Notes under the pieces: generated by a model
What the model was told of the DNA's origin: nothing
The model's input: only the letters and a program-made list of their open reading frames with translations
The model's database searches: none
Assembly: GCF_016745505.1 (NCBI RefSeq)
Contig: NZ_JAERUC010000138.1
Coordinates: 1 to 64,000, forward strand
Direction of reading: 5' to 3'
From: Streptomyces silvae
GTDB taxonomy: Bacteria; Actinomycetota; Actinomycetes; Streptomycetales; Streptomycetaceae
DNA: 64,000 nt
Position numbers and translations under genes: made by a program
Shown here: positions 1 through 7,718 of the stretch, one piece after another
Layout: each line of letters begins with the position of its first letter
Numbering within the stretch: position 1 is the stretch's first letter

Positions 1-290
1 GAAGGATCATGCTCACGTGCCATGCAATTTCCTTACTCATATCTGGGTTCGGCGTCCGCGTCGCGCTCCGCGCCCACGAACGACCGGACCTCGCCCGCCC
101 GGGCCGTCGGATGGGCCAAGTCCGTCGGAAAACAGCCGCGTTGACGGGAAGTGAGGGGTGGCATTCCTGAACGGTTCGAGCCCGGGACGACGGTACAGGA
201 ACTCCGTTGACCATGGTCGGCCGACGGAGCCCGCCAACGGCGGCACGACGCCCCTCCGATGGCCCCGGACGGCGGCAGCGGCCGGCCCGC
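1..290. other. gene-free left edge of window
   Basis: No open frame here has the codon bias or ribosome-binding site of a real gene. It is the downstream flank of the Rid-family gene, and the gene to its left lies outside the window. A tRNA T-arm-like string near 173-186 has no matching stem or cloverleaf. Confidence 0.5.
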
Positions 291-698
291 TCAGTCGATG
301 ACCGCCGTGACCTCCACCTCGACCAGGTGCTCGGGGACGTCCAGTGCGGCAACGCCCAGCAGTGTGGCCGGGGGGACCGGGGTGGCCCCCAGCCGTGCCG
401 ACGCCCGGGAGATCCCCTCCAGGAGCAGGGGCATCTTGTCGGGGGTCCAGTCGACGACGTGGACGTTCAGCTTCGCCACGTCGTCGAAGGAGGCGCCGAC
501 GCCCGCCAGCGCGGTGGCGACATTGACGTAGCACTGCTCGACCTGGGCGGCGAGGTCGCCTTCGCCGACCGTGACGCCGTCGGCGTCCCAGGCGACCTGG
601 CCGGCGATCGAGACCAGCTTCGAACCGGTCGCGACCGAGACCTGCCGGTAGATGCCGGTCGAGGGCAGCCCGATGGGGTCGACCAGGGTGATGGCCAT
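291..698 (-). CDS. Rid-family (YjgF/YER057c/UK114) protein
   Basis: A 135-residue single-domain Rid protein, a trimeric fold that in the RidA branch hydrolyses reactive enamine/imine intermediates from PLP enzymes. The family end VEVEVTAVID and the central VNVATALAGVGASFDDV block are clear. In the segment where E. coli RidA has its catalytic Arg105 this protein reads PPATLLGV, so the arginine is absent. That places it in a Rid subfamily not expected to be a classical deaminase. The ATG at 698 was chosen because the family N-terminus begins there. It is transcribed divergently from an HxlR regulator across a 124-bp gap, so that regulator is its probable controller. The exact substrate is unknown. 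Confidence 0.85.
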   Translation of the reverse strand: MAITLVDPIGLPSTGIYRQVSVATGSKLVSIAGQVAWDADGVTVGEGDLAAQVEQCYVNVATALAGVGASFDDVAKLNVHVVDWTPDKMPLLLEGISRASARLGATPVPPATLLGVAALDVPEHLVEVEVTAVID

Positions 699-788
699 GT
701 CGTACGCCTCCTTGTCACGCGGGCCGGAGCGGCCCGTACGTGCTCTCTTGTGGTTACTCAGGAACCGTAGGAGAGTGGCCGCCGACAT

Positions 789-804
789 GGAAGTACGCAC
801 TTTC
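789..804. promoter_or_regulatory. candidate HxlR operator
   Basis: An imperfect inverted repeat, GGAAGTACGCACTTTC, lies in the divergent gap between the Rid-family gene and the HxlR gene, about 18 bases before the HxlR start. HxlR proteins commonly bind GTAC-centred dyads in such gaps. The assignment is inferred from position and symmetry only. Confidence 0.3.
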
Positions 805-822
805 AGGTGACAGGGGAACCCG

Positions 823-1206
823 ATGGTGACCAAGCAGTTCAGCGGCTCGCCCGAGGAGCAGGCGGATCTGCGGCGGGCGGACTCGCTGGCGCGGGAGATC
901 TTCTCGGACGTCGCCAACAAGTGGGCGCTGCTGATCATCGAGGCCCTGGGCGAACGCACCCTGCGCTTCGTGGAGGTGCGGGGCGAGGTCGAGGGCATCA
1001 GCCACAAGATGCTCACCCAGAACCTGCGCATGCTGGAGCGCAACGGACTGGTCGAGCGGACGATGTACCCCACCGTGCCGCCGCGCGTCGAGTACACGCT
1101 CACCGAGCCGGGCCGGGCCCTGCGGAAGACCGTCGACACGATGTGCGAATGGACCCACAGGTATCTCGGCCACATCGAGGAGTCCCGCCGCGGTTTCGAC
1201 AGCTGA
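823..1206 (+). CDS. HxlR-type winged-helix transcriptional regulator
   Basis: A 127-residue MarR-like winged-helix protein of the HxlR class, which binds DNA as a dimer and often senses electrophiles or small metabolites. The family signature is plain: KWALLIIEALGERTLRFVEV forms the first helices, ISHKMLTQNLRMLERNGLVER the recognition helix and wing, and VEYTLTEPGRAL the C-terminal part. There are no cysteines in the N-terminal region, so a thiol-based sensor is less likely. It starts at ATG with GGGGA upstream and diverges from the Rid-family gene, its likely target. Its stop codon is the first unit of a 17-bp tandem repeat. Confidence 0.9.
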   Translation: MVTKQFSGSPEEQADLRRADSLAREIFSDVANKWALLIIEALGERTLRFVEVRGEVEGISHKMLTQNLRMLERNGLVERTMYPTVPPRVEYTLTEPGRALRKTVDTMCEWTHRYLGHIEESRRGFDS

Positions 1207-1279
1207 TCACAGAGAACGGCTGACCGCAGAGAGCGGCTGATCAAACAGAGCGGCTGATCAAACAGAGCGGCTGACCGCC
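1202..1279. repeat. 17-bp tandem repeat spanning the HxlR stop codon
   Basis: Units start at 1202, 1219, 1236, 1253 and 1270 (exact 17-bp spacing), each beginning GCTGA. Two units are identical (GCTGATCAAACAGAGCG). The stop codon TGA of the HxlR gene lies in unit one. Because 17 is not a multiple of 3, the later TGAs fall in all three frames. Confidence 0.95.
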
Positions 1280-1323
1280 CCGGGAGAGGCGCGAGGAGCG
1301 CATGCGACGCCGGAAAGCGGAAT

Positions 1324-1349
1324 GGGGCCCGGCCTGTCGGCCGGACCCC
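1324..1349. terminator. GC-rich hairpin between convergent genes
   Basis: GGGG-CCC-GGCC pairs with GGCC-GG-CCCC around a TGTC loop with one mismatch. It lies between the HxlR gene and the convergent isomerase gene, where a bidirectional terminator is expected. There is no clear U tract, as is common in streptomycetes. Confidence 0.5.
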
Positions 1350-1488
1350 CCTCGCTATCCCCCTCCGTCGGGCTTCCCGATCCCCCCGGACCCCTCCCCG
1401 GAAGTCCCGACGCAGAGTACGACCGGGGAGGGTACGCAAAGGTTGCACGCCTTGACGATCTCTTTACCTTCGCGTCCCCGCACCGCTC

Positions 1489-2322
1489 TCAGCAGGCATG
1501 TTCCAGGTAGCGGGCGGCCACTTCGGCGATCACTTCCGCACCGTCACGGGCCCAGAGCTCCTCGTTGAAGATCTCCACCTCGATCGGCCCGTCGAAGCCG
1601 GTCGCCTCCACCTGACGGCGCATCGCGCGGAAGTCCACGCAGCCGTCGCCCAGTTGACCCCGGCCCACCAGAACACCCGCCGGAAGCGGAGTGATCCAGT
1701 CGGCCAGCTGGAACGAGTGGATCCGGCCGCCCGCACCCGCCCGCACGATCTGCCCGGGCAGCTGGTCGTCCCACCACAGGTGGTACGCGTCGACCACCAC
1801 CCCGACCTGCTCGGCCGGGAAGCGCTCGGCGAGGTCCAGGGCCTGCGAGAGGGTCGAGACGACACAGCGGTCCGAGGCGAACATCGGGTGCAGCGGCTCG
1901 ATCGCCAGCCGGACGCCCCGCTCGTAGGCGTACGGGGCCAACTCGGCCAGGGCGTCGGCGATCCGCTCCCGTGCGGCGCCCAAGTCCTTCTCACCGGCGG
2001 GGAGTCCGCCGGAGACCAGGACCAGGGTGTCGGTGTTCACGCCCGCGGCCTCGTCGACCGCCGCCCGGTTGTCGTCCAGCGCGCGGGCGCGGCCCGCCGC
2101 GTCGGACGCGGTCAGGAAGCCGCCGCGGCAGAGGCTGGTGACGGTGAGACCCGCGTCCTTCATCAGCTGCCCGGCGCGCTCGACGCCGTACTCCTGCACC
2201 GGGGCCCGCCACAGGCCCACGTTGCCGATGCCCGCCTTCGCGCAGCCCTCGACGAGCTCCGGCAGGGACAGCTGCCGGACCGTCTCCTGGTTGATGGACA
2301 GGCGGGAGAGTTCGGTGGTCAT
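1489..2322 (-). CDS. sugar phosphate isomerase/epimerase-like TIM-barrel protein
   Basis: A 277-residue xylose-isomerase-like (AP endonuclease 2 fold) barrel. Likely metal and substrate ligands are visible in strand-end motifs: E142 in LAIEPLHP, D178 and H181 in VVDAYHLWW, H202 in RIHSFQ, and E248/E250 in IEVEIFNEE. Such proteins isomerise or epimerise sugars or, beside Gfo/Idh/MocA oxidoreductases, process 3-oxo sugars. The ATG at 2322 is preceded by GGAGGAAGCCG. It is the last gene of the oxidoreductase-DUF993-isomerase operon, 22 bases after the DUF993 stop. That gap is a tandem duplication of the coding junction. The substrate is unknown. Confidence 0.8.
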   Translation of the reverse strand: MTTELSRLSINQETVRQLSLPELVEGCAKAGIGNVGLWRAPVQEYGVERAGQLMKDAGLTVTSLCRGGFLTASDAAGRARALDDNRAAVDEAAGVNTDTLVLVSGGLPAGEKDLGAARERIADALAELAPYAYERGVRLAIEPLHPMFASDRCVVSTLSQALDLAERFPAEQVGVVVDAYHLWWDDQLPGQIVRAGAGGRIHSFQLADWITPLPAGVLVGRGQLGDGCVDFRAMRRQVEATGFDGPIEVEIFNEELWARDGAEVIAEVAARYLEHAC

Positions 2323-2368
2323 CGGCTTCCTCCGTGGACGGTCGTCATCGGCTTCCCCCATGGACGGT
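2317..2368. repeat. 26-bp tandem duplication at a gene junction
   Basis: 2317-2342 and 2343-2368 match at 23 of 26 positions. Read on the minus strand, the copy nearer the DUF993 gene supplies its last codons and TGA, and the other supplies GGAGG and the ATG of the isomerase. Each copy contains an ATGA string, so the junction looks like a duplicated stop/start overlap. Confidence 0.9.
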
Positions 2369-3487
2369 GAGCAGGGCGCGCATCCGGGCCTCGGCCAGCT
2401 CCGGGTCCGGGAACAGGCCCAGGCGGTCGGCCAGTTCGTACGCCTTCGCCAGGTGCGGCAACGAGCGGGCGGACTGGAGACCGCCGACCATCGTGAAGTG
2501 GTCCTGGTGGCCCGCGAGCCAGGCGAGGAACACCACGCCCGTCTTGTAGAAGCGCGTCGGGGCCCGGAACAGGTGGCGGGACAGCTCCACCGTGGGGTCC
2601 AGGACGGCGCGGAAGCCCTCGACGTCGCCCGTGTCCAGGACCCGTACGGCGTGGGCGGCCAGCGGGCCCAGCGGGTCGAAGATACCGAGCAGGGCGTGGC
2701 TGAAGCCGCGCTCGTCGCCGGCGATCAGCTCGGGGTAGTTGAAGTCGTCCCCGGTGTAGCAGCGCACCCCGCCCGGAAGCCGGCGCCGTACGTCGATCTC
2801 GCGCTCGGCGTCCAGGAGCGAGATCTTGATGCCGTCGACCTTGTCCGGGTGTTCCGCGATGACCTTCAGGAAGGTGTCCGTGGCGGCGTCGAGGTCCGCG
2901 CTCCCCCAGTAACCCTCCAGCGCCGGGTCGAACATCGGGCCGAGCCAGTGCAGGACGACGGGCTCGGTGGCCTGGCGCAGGAGGTGGGCGTACGTCTCCA
3001 GGTAGTCCTCGGGGCCCTTCGCGGCGGCGGCGAGCGCGCGGGAGGCCATCAGGATGGCCTGGGCCCCGCTCTCCTCGACCAGCGCGAGCTGCTCCTCGTA
3101 CGCGGCGCGCACCTCGGGCAGGGTGGCGGGGCCGGTGAGCTGGTCGGTGCCCACGCCGCAGGCGATCCGGCCGCCGACGGCCTTGGCCTCGGCGGCCGAG
3201 CGGCGGATCAGCTCGGCCGCGCCGGCCCAGTCCAGGCCCATGCCGCGCTGCGCGGTGTCCATGGCCTCGGCGACGCCCAGGCCGTGCGACCAGAGGTGGC
3301 GGCGGAAGGCGAGGGTGGCGTCCCAGTCGACGGCGGCGGGGTCGTCGGGGCTGATGTCGGCGCCCGGGTCGGCGACGACGTGGGCGGCGGAGAAGACCGT
3401 ACGGGAGGCGAGCGGCGCCCCGGAGTGGGTCAGGTCGAGCGGGGTGCTCCGGGGCTCGTACGGCCCCTGCGGGAGGTGGATGGTCAC
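2345..3487 (-). CDS. DUF993 family (dihydrodipicolinate synthase-like) protein
   Basis: A 380-residue protein of the DUF993 family, distant relatives of the class I aldolase/dihydrodipicolinate synthase superfamily. The motif KVDGIKISLLD carries a lysine where the Schiff-base lysine is expected, and ARVCYTGDDF-like text follows (VRCYTGDDFNYPEL). A retro-aldol or dehydratase step on a keto sugar (acid) fits the family and the neighbours. The GTG start at 3487 overlaps the oxidoreductase stop as GTGA, which implies translational coupling. The open frame extends far upstream but loses protein-like composition before this GTG. The biochemical reaction of the family is not established to my knowledge. 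Confidence 0.8.
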   Translation of the reverse strand: MTIHLPQGPYEPRSTPLDLTHSGAPLASRTVFSAAHVVADPGADISPDDPAAVDWDATLAFRRHLWSHGLGVAEAMDTAQRGMGLDWAGAAELIRRSAAEAKAVGGRIACGVGTDQLTGPATLPEVRAAYEEQLALVEESGAQAILMASRALAAAAKGPEDYLETYAHLLRQATEPVVLHWLGPMFDPALEGYWGSADLDAATDTFLKVIAEHPDKVDGIKISLLDAEREIDVRRRLPGGVRCYTGDDFNYPELIAGDERGFSHALLGIFDPLGPLAAHAVRVLDTGDVEGFRAVLDPTVELSRHLFRAPTRFYKTGVVFLAWLAGHQDHFTMVGGLQSARSLPHLAKAYELADRLGLFPDPELAEARMRALLTVHGGSR

Positions 3488-4635
3488 AGGCTCAGCTCCG
3501 GTACGTCGAAGCGGCGGCCCTCGGCCGAGGACTTGAGGCCGAGCTCGGCGAGCTGGACGCCCCGGGCCCCGGCCATCAGGTCCCAGGTGTAGGGCTCGTC
3601 CAGGACGATGTGGCGCAGGAAGAGCTCCCACTGGGCCTTGAAGCCGTTGTCGAACACGGCGTTGTCGGGGACTTCCTGCCACTGGTCGCGGAAGGACTCG
3701 GTGACCGGGAGGTCCGGGTTCCAGACCGGCTTGGGGGTGGCCGAGCGGTGCTGGACGCGGCAGTTGCGCAGGCCCGCGACGGCGGAGCCGTGGGTGCCGT
3801 CGACCTGGAACTCGACGAGCTCGTCGCGGTTGACGCGGACCGCCCAGGAGGAGTTGATCTGGGCGACGGCGCCGCTCGCCAGCTGGAAGGTGCCGTACGC
3901 GGCGTCGTCGGCGGTGGCGGCGTAGGGCTTGCCCTGCTCGTCCCAGCGCTGCGGGATGTGCGTCTGCACATGGGCGGAGACGCTGGTGACCTGGCCGAAC
4001 AGCTCGTGCAGGACGTACTCCCAGTGCGGGAACATGTCGACGACGATGCCGCCGCCGTCCTCCGCGCGGTAGTTCCAGGAGGGGCGCTGCGCCTCCTGCC
4101 AGTCGCCCTCGAAGACCCAGTAGCCGAACTCGCCGCGCACGGAGAGGATCTCGCCGAAGAAGCCGCCGTCGATGAGGCGCTTCAGCTTGAGCAGGCCCGG
4201 GAGGAAGATCTTGTCCTGGACGACGCCGTGCTTGATGCCGGCGTCGCGGGCGAGGCGGGCCAGTTCGAGCGCGCCCTCGACGTCGGTGGCGGTGGGCTTC
4301 TCGGTGTAGATGTGCTTGCCGGCGGCGATGGCCTTCTTGATCGCGTCGACGCGGGCCGAGGTGACCTGGGCGTCGAAGTAGATGTCGATCGTCTCGTCGG
4401 CGAGCACCGCGTCCAGGTCGGTCGACCACTCGGTCAGGCCGTGCTGCTCGGCGAGTGCCTCCAGGGCGTGGGCGCGGCGGCCGACGAGGACGGGTTCGGG
4501 CCACAGCACGTCGCCGTCGCCGAGGTCGAGGCCGCCCTGCTCGCGGATCGCGAGGATCGAGCGCACCAGGTGCTGCCGGTATCCCATGCGTCCCGTGACG
4601 CCGTTCATGGCGATGCGCACTGTCCTGCGTGTCAC
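3484..4635 (-). CDS. Gfo/Idh/MocA family oxidoreductase
   Basis: A 383-residue NAD(P)-dependent sugar or inositol dehydrogenase-type enzyme. An N-terminal Rossmann domain (RIAMNGVTGRMGYRQ, then WSTDLDAVLADETIDIYFDA and the family motif TEKPTA near residue 110) is followed by the C-terminal alpha/beta domain with EDGGGIVVDMFPHWEYVL, where catalytic Asp/His residues normally lie. GTG at 4635 was chosen because GGAGG sits 7 bases upstream; an in-frame ATG 15 codons on is the alternative. It is the first gene of the three-gene operon, behind a LacI-type operator, and probably oxidises a hydroxyl of the module's unknown sugar. Confidence 0.87.
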   Translation of the reverse strand: MTRRTVRIAMNGVTGRMGYRQHLVRSILAIREQGGLDLGDGDVLWPEPVLVGRRAHALEALAEQHGLTEWSTDLDAVLADETIDIYFDAQVTSARVDAIKKAIAAGKHIYTEKPTATDVEGALELARLARDAGIKHGVVQDKIFLPGLLKLKRLIDGGFFGEILSVRGEFGYWVFEGDWQEAQRPSWNYRAEDGGGIVVDMFPHWEYVLHELFGQVTSVSAHVQTHIPQRWDEQGKPYAATADDAAYGTFQLASGAVAQINSSWAVRVNRDELVEFQVDGTHGSAVAGLRNCRVQHRSATPKPVWNPDLPVTESFRDQWQEVPDNAVFDNGFKAQWELFLRHIVLDEPYTWDLMAGARGVQLAELGLKSSAEGRRFDVPELSL

Positions 4636-4656
4636 GAAAGTTCCTCCATACAGCCG

Positions 4657-4672
4657 TAGCAAGCGCTTTCTA
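4657..4672. promoter_or_regulatory. LacI-type operator
   Basis: AGCAAGCGCTTTCT contains the perfect palindrome AAGCGCTT (4661-4668) with the central CG typical of LacI/GalR operators. It lies in the 110-bp gap between the divergent LacI gene and the oxidoreductase operon, 22 bases before the operon start, so repression of the operon and autoregulation are likely. Confidence 0.65.
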
Positions 4673-4745
4673 TGCGGTATGACGCTAGCCTGCCGACAGT
4701 GGCCCGGACAAGGGGGGCCGCTCCAGAACTCCTCGGAGGAGAGCG

Positions 4746-5813
4746 ATGACAGTCACCCTGGCGGACGTGGCGGCCCGCGCCCGGGTGTCCCCGGCCACCG
4801 TGTCCCGTGTCCTGAACGGCAACTACCCGGTGGCCTCGTCCACCCGGGAACGGGTCCTGCGCGCGGTGGACGATCTGGACTACGTACTGAACGGCCCGGC
4901 CAGCTCGCTCGCCGCCGCCACGTCCGACCTGGTGGGCATCCTGGTCAACGACATCGCCGACCCGTTCTTCGGCATCATGGCCGGGGCGGCGCAGAGCGAG
5001 ATCGGCGGCCCGGGTGACGGATCGGGCCGCGCGGGCGGCGAGAAGCTCGCGGTCGTCTGCAACACCGGCGGCTCCCCCGAGCGCGAACTCACCTATCTCA
5101 CCCTGCTCCAGCGCCAGCGCGCCGCGGCAGTCGTCCTGACCGGCGGCGCGCTGGAGGACCCGGCGCACCAGGCCGCGATGGCGGTGAAGCTGGCCAAGCT
5201 CGCGGACGCCGGCACCCGGATCGTCTTCTGCGGACGCCCTCCGCTGCCGGGCACCGACGCGGTGGTCGCCGCGCTGGCCTTCGACAACCGGGGCGGCGCC
5301 CGGCGCATCACCGAGCATCTGATCGCCCTGGGGCACCGCCGGATCGGTTACGTCGCCGGGCCGGTGGAGCGCACCACGACCCGGCACCGGCTGGAGGGCC
5401 ACCGCGAGGCCATGAAGGCGGCGGGGCTGTACGGCGACGAGGAGAGCGTCACCGTGCACGGCCCGTACGACCGGCGTTCCGGTTACGACGCCACGCTCGA
5501 ACTCCTGCGCCGCGAACCGGACGTGACGGCCGTCGTCGCCGCCAACGACACCGTGGCACTCGGTGCCTGCGCGGCGGTGCGGGAGCGGGGGCTCCGCATC
5601 CCCGAGGACATCTCGGTGGCCGGCTTCGACGATCTGCCGTTCTCGGTGGACGCCGTGCCCGCCCTGACGACCGTACGGCTGCCGCTGTTCGAGGCGGGGG
5701 CGCGGGCCGGCCGGCTGGCGATGGGCAAGGAGACGCCTCCGCCGGGCGGCATCGCGACCATCGGGGCGGAGCTCATGGAGCGGGGATCGACGGCGCCGCC
5801 ACGGCTGGACTGA
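4746..5813 (+). CDS. LacI-family transcriptional regulator
   Basis: A 355-residue repressor. The N-terminal helix-turn-helix and hinge (TLADVAARARVSPATVSRVLN) are followed by a periplasmic-binding-protein-like effector domain (LVGILVNDIADPFFGIM, then GHRRIGYVAGP and ISVAGFDDLPFSVDAVPALTTVRLP). A short Gly-rich insertion after residue 85 (GGPGDGSGRAGG) is unusual in the first subdomain. ATG follows CGGAGGAGAGCG. It diverges from the oxidoreductase operon across one operator and is followed by a second isomerase gene, so it probably controls both arms. Its stop codon lies in the first unit of a 14-bp tandem repeat. Confidence 0.92.
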   Translation: MTVTLADVAARARVSPATVSRVLNGNYPVASSTRERVLRAVDDLDYVLNGPASSLAAATSDLVGILVNDIADPFFGIMAGAAQSEIGGPGDGSGRAGGEKLAVVCNTGGSPERELTYLTLLQRQRAAAVVLTGGALEDPAHQAAMAVKLAKLADAGTRIVFCGRPPLPGTDAVVAALAFDNRGGARRITEHLIALGHRRIGYVAGPVERTTTRHRLEGHREAMKAAGLYGDEESVTVHGPYDRRSGYDATLELLRREPDVTAVVAANDTVALGACAAVRERGLRIPEDISVAGFDDLPFSVDAVPALTTVRLPLFEAGARAGRLAMGKETPPPGGIATIGAELMERGSTAPPRLD

Positions 5814-5853
5814 GTCATCCGGACCGGGGCATCCGGACCGGGGCATCCGGGGC
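5807..5853. repeat. 14-bp tandem repeat spanning the LacI stop codon
   Basis: GGAC...CATCC units start at 5807, 5821 and 5835 (14-bp spacing), with a decayed fourth start at 5849. The first unit (GGACTGAGTCATCC) contains the stop codon, and later units read GGACCGGGGCATCC. The rest of the gap to the next gene shows no other structure. Confidence 0.9.
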
Positions 5854-5917
5854 CGAGGCATCTCCCCCACGAACAGCGGGTACGCGTCAGGCCTGCACCG
5901 ATGAGAGGACAGACACC

Positions 5918-6706
5918 GTGAAGCTCGCTTTCTCGACCCTCGGAGTCCCGGGGATGCCCGTGGCGGACGTGGTGCGGCTCGCCGCAGGGAACGGCTACCA
6001 GGGGGTGGAGCTGCGCGCCCACGCCGAGGAGCCGGTCAACGTCGGCCTCACGCAGCTCGAACGGTCCGTCGTGGCCGAGGAGTTCAAGCGCGGCGGGGTG
6101 GAGATCCTCACCGTCGCCGGTTACGCGAGGGTCGCCGCCGAGGGCGACGACAAGCCGGTGCTCGACGAGCTCGCCGGACTGGTGGACCTGGCCCACGACC
6201 TGGGCGCGCCGTACGTCCGGGTGTTCCCCGGCGGCGGGGACCAGGACCCGGCGGACGCCGACGCGGCCGCCGCGCGGCGGCTGGGGGCCGCGGCCCCGCA
6301 CGCCGCCGACCGGGGCGTACGGATCCTCCTGGAGACCCATGACTCGCACCGTGCCGGAGCCGATGTGGCCCGGGTGGTGGGGACGGTCGGGCACGGGCAG
6401 ATCGGCGCGATCTGGGACGTCATGCACACCTGGCTGGCCGGCGAGGAGCCGGTGGCCAGCCATGCGGTGCTGGCCCCGCACCTGGGATACGTACAGGTGA
6501 AGGACATCGCCTCCGCCGAGGACACCACGCCGCTGCCCCTCGGCGCGGGGACGCTGCCGCTGAAGGAGTGCCTGGACACGCTGGACCAGGACGGCTGGGT
6601 CTGCTGGGAGTACGAGAAGCGCTGGTACGCCGGTGCGGCCGGCCTGCCGGAACTGCTCGCGGCGGGCCGGGAGCACCTCCTGCGGCTCGGCGCGCCGAAG
6701 CAGTAG
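5918..6706 (+). CDS. sugar phosphate isomerase/epimerase-like TIM-barrel protein
   Basis: A 262-residue xylose-isomerase-like barrel, a distant paralogue of the protein encoded at 1489-2322. The strand-end ligands are visible: ILLETHDSH (Glu, His), AIWDVMHTWLAGE (Asp, His), YVQVKD (Lys/Asp) and VCWEYEKRW (Glu). GTG at 5918 follows GAGAGGA. It sits immediately after the LacI gene in the same direction, about 100 bases away, so it is probably read with it. Two isomerase-like barrels plus an oxidoreductase and an aldolase-like protein suggest a multistep sugar rearrangement rather than simple phosphorylation chemistry. It ends one base before the convergent DMT gene's stop. Confidence 0.82.
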   Translation: MKLAFSTLGVPGMPVADVVRLAAGNGYQGVELRAHAEEPVNVGLTQLERSVVAEEFKRGGVEILTVAGYARVAAEGDDKPVLDELAGLVDLAHDLGAPYVRVFPGGGDQDPADADAAAARRLGAAAPHAADRGVRILLETHDSHRAGADVARVVGTVGHGQIGAIWDVMHTWLAGEEPVASHAVLAPHLGYVQVKDIASAEDTTPLPLGAGTLPLKECLDTLDQDGWVCWEYEKRWYAGAAGLPELLAAGREHLLRLGAPKQ

Positions 6707-6707
6707 G

Positions 6708-7619
6708 TCAGGCCGGCATCCGTTCGGCCTGTTCGGCCCCCGGCAGCGGTGGAGCGACGGCGGGGCGGGGCCTGGCCAGTGAGGTCAGGGCCACCCCGCC
6801 GACCAGCAGCGCCGCCGCGCACCACCGCAGGGGGCTGACCGGCTCGCCGAGGAGGAGCGCGGCCGACGACATCCCGAAGACGGGCACCAGCAGGGTGAAC
6901 GGGGCGACGGACGAGGCCGGGTGGTGGCGGAGCAGGAAGCCCCAGGCCGCGAAGCCGAAGACCGTGGAGATCCAGGCGACGTAGACGACGGTCCCGGCGC
7001 CGGGCCAGTCGAGCGCGGCCAGGGCCTCGGTGTCGCGGTCCCAGCCCTCGAAGAGCAGGGAGAGGCCGAGGAGCGGCACGATCGGGACGGTCGAGACCCA
7101 CACCATGAAGTTGAGGGAGTCCCGGGGGGCCGCCTTGCGGGTGATCACGTTGGAAACGCCCCAGCACGCCGCCGCCGCGATCACCAGGACGAAGGCGAGC
7201 ACGGGCCCGCCCGCCCCCTCGTCCACGGCCGCCACGCCGATGCCCGCGAGCGCGATCCCCATGCCCAGGACACGGGTCCTGCCGGGCCGTTCGGACAGGG
7301 CCAGGGCCGCGAACAGGGCGGTGAAGACGGTCTGGACCTGGAGGACCAGCGAGGAGAGCCCGGCGGGCATCCCCCGGTCCATCCCGATGAAGAGCAGCCC
7401 GAACTTGGCCACCCCCAGGGCGAGACCCACCCCGACGACGTACTTCCACGCCACCGTGGGCCGGCCGACGAGGAACACGGCGGGCAGCGCGGCGACGAGG
7501 AAGCGCAGGGCGGAGAAGAGCAGGGGCGGGAAGTGGGCGAGACCCAGCTCGATGACGACGAAGTTCACGCCCCAGACGGCGGCGACCAGCGCGGCCAGGG
7601 CGATGTGGAGAGGACGCAT
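6708..7619 (-). CDS. EamA/DMT family membrane transporter
   Basis: A 303-residue inner-membrane protein with ten predicted hydrophobic helices in two EamA repeats (first about residues 5-135, second about 145-280). It begins PLHIALAALVAAVWGVNFVVIE, the usual first helix of the RhaT/EamA exporters. Members export amino acids, metabolites or drugs. The divergent LysR gene is its probable regulator, and this DMT-LysR pairing is common. Substrate cannot be read from the sequence. Start ATG at 7619 is the only one before helix 1. Confidence 0.87.
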   Translation of the reverse strand: MRPLHIALAALVAAVWGVNFVVIELGLAHFPPLLFSALRFLVAALPAVFLVGRPTVAWKYVVGVGLALGVAKFGLLFIGMDRGMPAGLSSLVLQVQTVFTALFAALALSERPGRTRVLGMGIALAGIGVAAVDEGAGGPVLAFVLVIAAAACWGVSNVITRKAAPRDSLNFMVWVSTVPIVPLLGLSLLFEGWDRDTEALAALDWPGAGTVVYVAWISTVFGFAAWGFLLRHHPASSVAPFTLLVPVFGMSSAALLLGEPVSPLRWCAAALLVGGVALTSLARPRPAVAPPLPGAEQAERMPA

Positions 7620-7718
7620 GGACCGAGCATCCGGCGCCGGGACCGTGTAGCACCAGCGCGGATTTCTTCATGGTTGGATTGAGCACCGCTAACGCTTTCC
7701 GCTCGCCCGGAGGTCCCG

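Noticed and set aside
173..186. tRNA T-arm-like string GGTTCGAGCCCGGG near the left edge
   Set aside because: No 5-bp T stem, acceptor, D or anticodon arm can be drawn around it; neither a tRNA nor a convincing tRNA-derived attachment site.
1202..1279. CRISPR-like short repeat cluster
   Set aside because: Units are directly tandem with no spacers, 17 bp long and overlap a stop codon; no cas genes in the window.
3488..4504. Extension of the DUF993 gene to an upstream start inside the oxidoreductase gene
   Set aside because: The extra residues are Arg/Pro-rich frame-shadow text and fully overlap the oxidoreductase; the GTG at 3487 with GTGA overlap is far better.
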